A DNA stretch of 64,000 nt from Rhodoferax sp. TH121 (lineage in GTDB: Bacteria > Pseudomonadota > Gammaproteobacteria > Burkholderiales > Burkholderiaceae_C), in NCBI RefSeq assembly GCF_002251855.1, contig NZ_NOXW01000021.1, positions 744,001-808,000 on the forward strand, in the 5' to 3' direction. The notes under the pieces were generated by a model, which searched no databases, was not told the origin of the DNA, and saw nothing but the letters and a program-made list of their open reading frames with translations. Of the stretch, positions 61,114-64,000 are shown one piece after another (the stretch's first letter is position 1; each line of letters opens with the position of its first letter). Made by a program: the position numbers and the translations under genes.

Positions 61114-61752
61114 ATGTCCGATCTGATCAGCAAACTGCAATGGCGCTACGCCACCAAGAAGTTCAACCCCAGCAAAGTGGTACCCCAGGAAAAGCTGGAC
61201 CGCATTCTGGAAGCCATTCGCCTGACTGCTACCTCCAGCGGCTTGCAGCCTTTTGAAGTGTTTGTGGTGACCAACAAAGAAGTGCGCGAGAAGATCAAAC
61301 CCATCGCCTGGAACCAGGAACAAATTACCGATGCCTCCCACCTGTTGGTGTTTGCCGCTTGGGACAACTACACCGCTGAGCGCATCAACACCATGTTTGA
61401 TCTGGTGAACGAAGAACGTGGCTTCAAGAACGAAGGTTGGGAAAACTACCGCCAGATGCTGTTGGGCATGTACCCCCAGCGCGATGCGGAAGTGAACTAC
61501 CAGCACACCGCACGCCAGGCCTACATCGGCTTGGGCACTGCGCTGATTGCGGCCGCCGAGGAACAGGTGGACGCCACGCCCATGGAAGGTTTCGACCCCA
61601 AAGCCTTGGACGAGATCTTGGACTTGCGCGCCCGTGGCCTGCGCAGTGTGGCAATTTTGCCCCTGGGCTACCGTGCGGATGAGGGCGACTGGCTGCAAAA
61701 CCTGAAGAAGGTGCGCCGCCCCCGCGACCAGTTCATCACTGAGGTCGCGTGA
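61114..61752 (+). CDS. Nitroreductase-family NAD(P)H-dependent oxidoreductase
   Basis: 212 aa, FMN-binding nitroreductase fold. Motifs: WRYATKKFNPSKVVPQ near the N-terminus (FMN phosphate contact), IRLTATSSGLQPFEVFVVTN, QAYIGLGTALIAAAEEQVDA and PMEGFDP, and VAILPLGYRADEGDWL. It resembles NfsB/dihydropteridine-reductase-like members; the natural substrate is unknown. It is preceded by 187 non-coding bases after purL with no clear terminator. It overlaps the next small gene by 4 bases. Confidence 0.9.
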   Translation: MSDLISKLQWRYATKKFNPSKVVPQEKLDRILEAIRLTATSSGLQPFEVFVVTNKEVREKIKPIAWNQEQITDASHLLVFAAWDNYTAERINTMFDLVNEERGFKNEGWENYRQMLLGMYPQRDAEVNYQHTARQAYIGLGTALIAAAEEQVDATPMEGFDPKALDEILDLRARGLRSVAILPLGYRADEGDWLQNLKKVRRPRDQFITEVA

Positions 61753-61973
61753 TCTACCTGCGCCGCTTGTTCCAGCCACGCAAACCTGCGTTCTGGCTCA
61801 TGCTGGCGCTCAATGCGCTGTCCACGGCACTCGTCTGGATTGTGCAAAACCGGGCCCTGGTGCCCGTGGCAGCGTTGTTGGTGGCAGTTTTTGCCATCGG
61901 CAACGCAGCCTTGGGCCTGCGTTTTGCCTGGCAGCTGTTGCAAGCCCCGCCAGACCGCGAAGACAGTTCCTGA
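61749..61973 (+). CDS. Small two-span membrane protein, unknown
   Basis: 74 aa with a GTG start in a GTGA overlap with the nitroreductase, so coupled translation is likely. Two hydrophobic segments (about 14-32 and 38-60) are separated by a short polar turn. The N-terminus is basic (YLRRLFQPRKP) and the tail acidic, giving a predicted cytosolic N-terminus. No family recognised. It stops 4 bases before the convergent U32 gene. Confidence 0.65.
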   Translation: MIYLRRLFQPRKPAFWLMLALNALSTALVWIVQNRALVPVAALLVAVFAIGNAALGLRFAWQLLQAPPDREDSS

Positions 61974-61977
61974 TCCT

Positions 61978-63996
61978 TCAATGCCCGAACTCTTGCTTGG
62001 GTCGGGATTTGTGAAACGTCATGGGCACGCCTTGTGCGGCCTCCAGCAGCTCTTTGCGGCTCTGGTTGGCCACGCTGGTTTTCATCTTGCCCACCACATG
62101 CATTTCGCAGGGTTTGCAATCAAAGCGCAGGGTGAGTTTTTCTTTGCCGTTGATCAGCTGCAGCGGCTCGGCTTTCACCTGCCCCTGAACTCCGGTCACA
62201 CCTTTCGCCTGCTTGGGGCAGAGGCTCAACGAAAAGCGAACGCAGTGCTTGGTGATCATCAGGCTGACTTCGCCCATTTCTTCGATCGCCTCATACGCCG
62301 GGGCAATCACCTTGACGCCATGTTTGGCATAAAAGCCGTGCGCCGCCTGGTTGAATACATTGGCCAGGTAGCTCAGCGTGTCTTCCGGGTAGGCGACGGG
62401 CGGCTCCACCGGCGTGGCGGGCAGTAGACGCTGGAAGCCGGTGGCGCGGGCACGCTCCAGTGCCTCCACGGCTTCGCGGCGTAGCGGGTTCAGCACCGAG
62501 GCCGGTACAAACCAGGGTTGGCTGAACTGCACTTGCACATCCAGCGCAGCGAAGATAGTGGCGCCCATCTTGCTGACATTGGCCTGCAAGGTGTCCATTG
62601 CGGTGGATGCATCCTTGGCTAGCTCACGGGGCAGGGTGGTGCGGGCGGTGGCAGCAAAGCCATCTTCGTCGGTCAGCGTCAGTGCAATGCCATCGGCTAT
62701 TTCGGCCAACACAGCCCAAACGCCAATGCGCCGGTCACTGCTTTTCTTTTCAAGCACGCGGGTCCAGTTCACATCGCGGTTGCGGTTCACCTCCACGCCC
62801 TTGCGCAGGTCTTTCAGCCCTGCAATCGGGTCTTTGGGGAAGACGCGCCAGAGGCCTTTGGCCGCGCTGATGGCCTCGGCCCGGTTGATGGCCAGGCCCA
62901 CCAGTTCCTTCTGCAAGTCGTAGTAGCAGAGACCATCACCATTGCTGAGCGCCTTGCTGCGGTCGCTCAGTTCGAGTTCCACACTGTCCGCGTTCACCTT
63001 GCTCACCCAGCCAATGGCCTGGCCGGGGTTCTTGGGGCTGTCGAAGGCGCCAATGTCGATCTGCCGTCCCTGTACGAAGTAGTCGGTGAATTCGCGGTTG
63101 AAGTTTTGGTTGGGGTCGGGCTCGAAGGTGAAAGTGGTCGTGCCGCTGCTGCTGCGCGCCAGGGGCTGGTCAGAATCCTGGCGATCTTCGATCAGGCGGT
63201 CCAGCAACTTGCGGTAGTGGGCGGTGATGTTCTTCACATAGCCCATGTCCTTGTAGCGGCCCTCGATCTTGAAGCTGCGGATACCCGCGTCCACCAGGGC
63301 GGCCAGGTTCTCGCTCTGGTTGTTGTCCTTCATGGACAGCACATGCTTGTCATGCGCCACAAAGCGGCCCTTGTCGTCCACCACCTGGTAGGGCAGGCGG
63401 CAGGCCTGGCTGCATTCGCCGCGGTTGGCGCTGCGCCCGGTGTGCGCGGCGCTGATGTAGCACTGCCCGCTGTAGGCCACGCACAGCGCGCCGTGGATAA
63501 AGAACTCCAGCGTGCATTTTTCCGGATCGGTCGCGGCGCGGATGGCCGCAATCTGCTTGGCGGTGAGCTCCCTCGCCAACACGATCTGGCTCAGGCCCAC
63601 GTCCTGCAGAAAGCGGGCTTTCTCGGGCGTGCGGATATCAGTTTGGGTGCTGGCGTGCAGCTGCAAGGGCGGCATGTCGATGGCGAGCAGCCCCATGTCC
63701 TGCACGATGAGCGCGTCCACCCCGGCTTCATAGAGCTGCCAGGCCTGCTGGCGGGCGGGCTCCAGTTCATCGTCCCGCAGGATGGTGTTCATGGTGACGA
63801 AGATGCGGCTGTTGAATCGGTGCGCGTGCTGCACCAAGCGCGCAATATCGGCCACGCTGTTGTCGGCACTCGACCGTGCCCCAAAGCCCGGGCCGCCAAT
63901 GTAGACGGCATCGGCCCCGTGGTTGACGGCTTCAATGCCAATATCGGCCGTACGCGCGGGGGCCAAAAGTTCGAGTTGGAAATCTTGCAAAGACAT
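61978..63996 (-). CDS. rlhA: U32-family 23S rRNA C2501 hydroxylase-like protein (RlhA)
   Basis: 672 aa, long U32 type (E. coli RlhA/YdcP is about 650 aa; TrhP/YegQ is about 450), so RlhA is favoured. The N-terminal TIM-barrel-like part has LELLAPARTADIGIEAVNHG and GADAVYIGGPGFGAR. The Fe-S-binding cysteines are in CVAYSGQCYIS, RGECSQACRLPY and the late CKPC. The C-terminal collagenase-type extension is present. The family makes 5-hydroxycytidine in 23S rRNA. Both the ATG and stop are within the window. Confidence 0.85.
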   Translation of the reverse strand: MSLQDFQLELLAPARTADIGIEAVNHGADAVYIGGPGFGARSSADNSVADIARLVQHAHRFNSRIFVTMNTILRDDELEPARQQAWQLYEAGVDALIVQDMGLLAIDMPPLQLHASTQTDIRTPEKARFLQDVGLSQIVLARELTAKQIAAIRAATDPEKCTLEFFIHGALCVAYSGQCYISAAHTGRSANRGECSQACRLPYQVVDDKGRFVAHDKHVLSMKDNNQSENLAALVDAGIRSFKIEGRYKDMGYVKNITAHYRKLLDRLIEDRQDSDQPLARSSSGTTTFTFEPDPNQNFNREFTDYFVQGRQIDIGAFDSPKNPGQAIGWVSKVNADSVELELSDRSKALSNGDGLCYYDLQKELVGLAINRAEAISAAKGLWRVFPKDPIAGLKDLRKGVEVNRNRDVNWTRVLEKKSSDRRIGVWAVLAEIADGIALTLTDEDGFAATARTTLPRELAKDASTAMDTLQANVSKMGATIFAALDVQVQFSQPWFVPASVLNPLRREAVEALERARATGFQRLLPATPVEPPVAYPEDTLSYLANVFNQAAHGFYAKHGVKVIAPAYEAIEEMGEVSLMITKHCVRFSLSLCPKQAKGVTGVQGQVKAEPLQLINGKEKLTLRFDCKPCEMHVVGKMKTSVANQSRKELLEAAQGVPMTFHKSRPKQEFGH

Positions 63997-64000
63997 GGGC

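Overview
The window is GC-rich, gene-dense chromosomal DNA from a betaproteobacterium, most likely Burkholderiales, family Comamonadaceae (Rhodoferax / Polaromonas / Acidovorax type). The evidence is protein character and gene order: dapC-dapD-pilU-dapE-prmB, smc-zipA-ligA, hemF-nadD-rsfS-rlmH-maf-rng, tolB-pal-cpoB, a RelA-type (p)ppGpp synthetase, and an RsfS with a lysine/alanine-rich tail. A dispersed ~60-bp repeat with the core AGCTGCTTGCGCA also fits this group. No IS element, prophage, CRISPR array or rRNA operon was seen.

Layout. 1-5.5 kb: 3' part of relA, then a three-gene signalling cluster (double-PAS histidine kinase, Rcp-type response regulator, REC-GGDEF-EAL protein). 5.5-11.8 kb: UPF0303 and EVE-domain proteins, an unknown lipoprotein, and a minus-strand group of upp, a cytosine-deaminase homologue with an altered specificity residue, and a nitrilase-family enzyme, next to a HerA-like ATPase. 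11.9-19.3 kb: a long plus-strand run, yebC-purD-acyltransferase-hemF-nadD-rsfS-rlmH-maf-rng, with overlapping or nearly touching genes from purD onward. 19.3-31 kb: a surface-polysaccharide region with lower G+C in its centre. It holds a fusion of two GT-B glycosyltransferases, an acyltransferase-3/SGNH protein and an O-antigen-ligase-like protein on the plus strand. On the minus strand it holds a coupled set of GT2, MsbA, polysaccharide deacetylase, DUF6492 and an unknown protein, with a divergent GT2 beyond. 31-34.6 kb: tolB-pal-cpoB-tcdA, two tRNA-Lys genes and a strong terminator. 34.7-42.4 kb (minus): ABC-F ATPase, prmB, dapE, pilU, dapD, dapC. 42.6-49.3 kb: smc-zipA-ligA. 49.3-64 kb: DUF454, def, a CHASE4-GGDEF cyclase, glnD, map, a DUF2059 protein, a response regulator, purL, a nitroreductase, a small membrane protein and an RlhA-like U32 protein.

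The most interesting signal is the repeat family. I find eleven copies by eye (R1-R11). Four lie between genes and seven lie inside housekeeping genes (nadD, maf, prmB, dapE, ligA and purL twice), where they are translated in frame as extra or substituted peptide segments. One copy forms the junction between two genes, giving the last codons of one and the start codon of the next. This looks like a betaproteobacterial counterpart of the protein-coding palindromic elements of Rickettsia. Other points worth attention are an Asp-to-Cys change at the discriminating position of the CodA homologue, suggesting 5-methylcytosine deamination; a G8 tract near the domain junction of the fused glycosyltransferase; and a little-characterised minus-strand polysaccharide operon.
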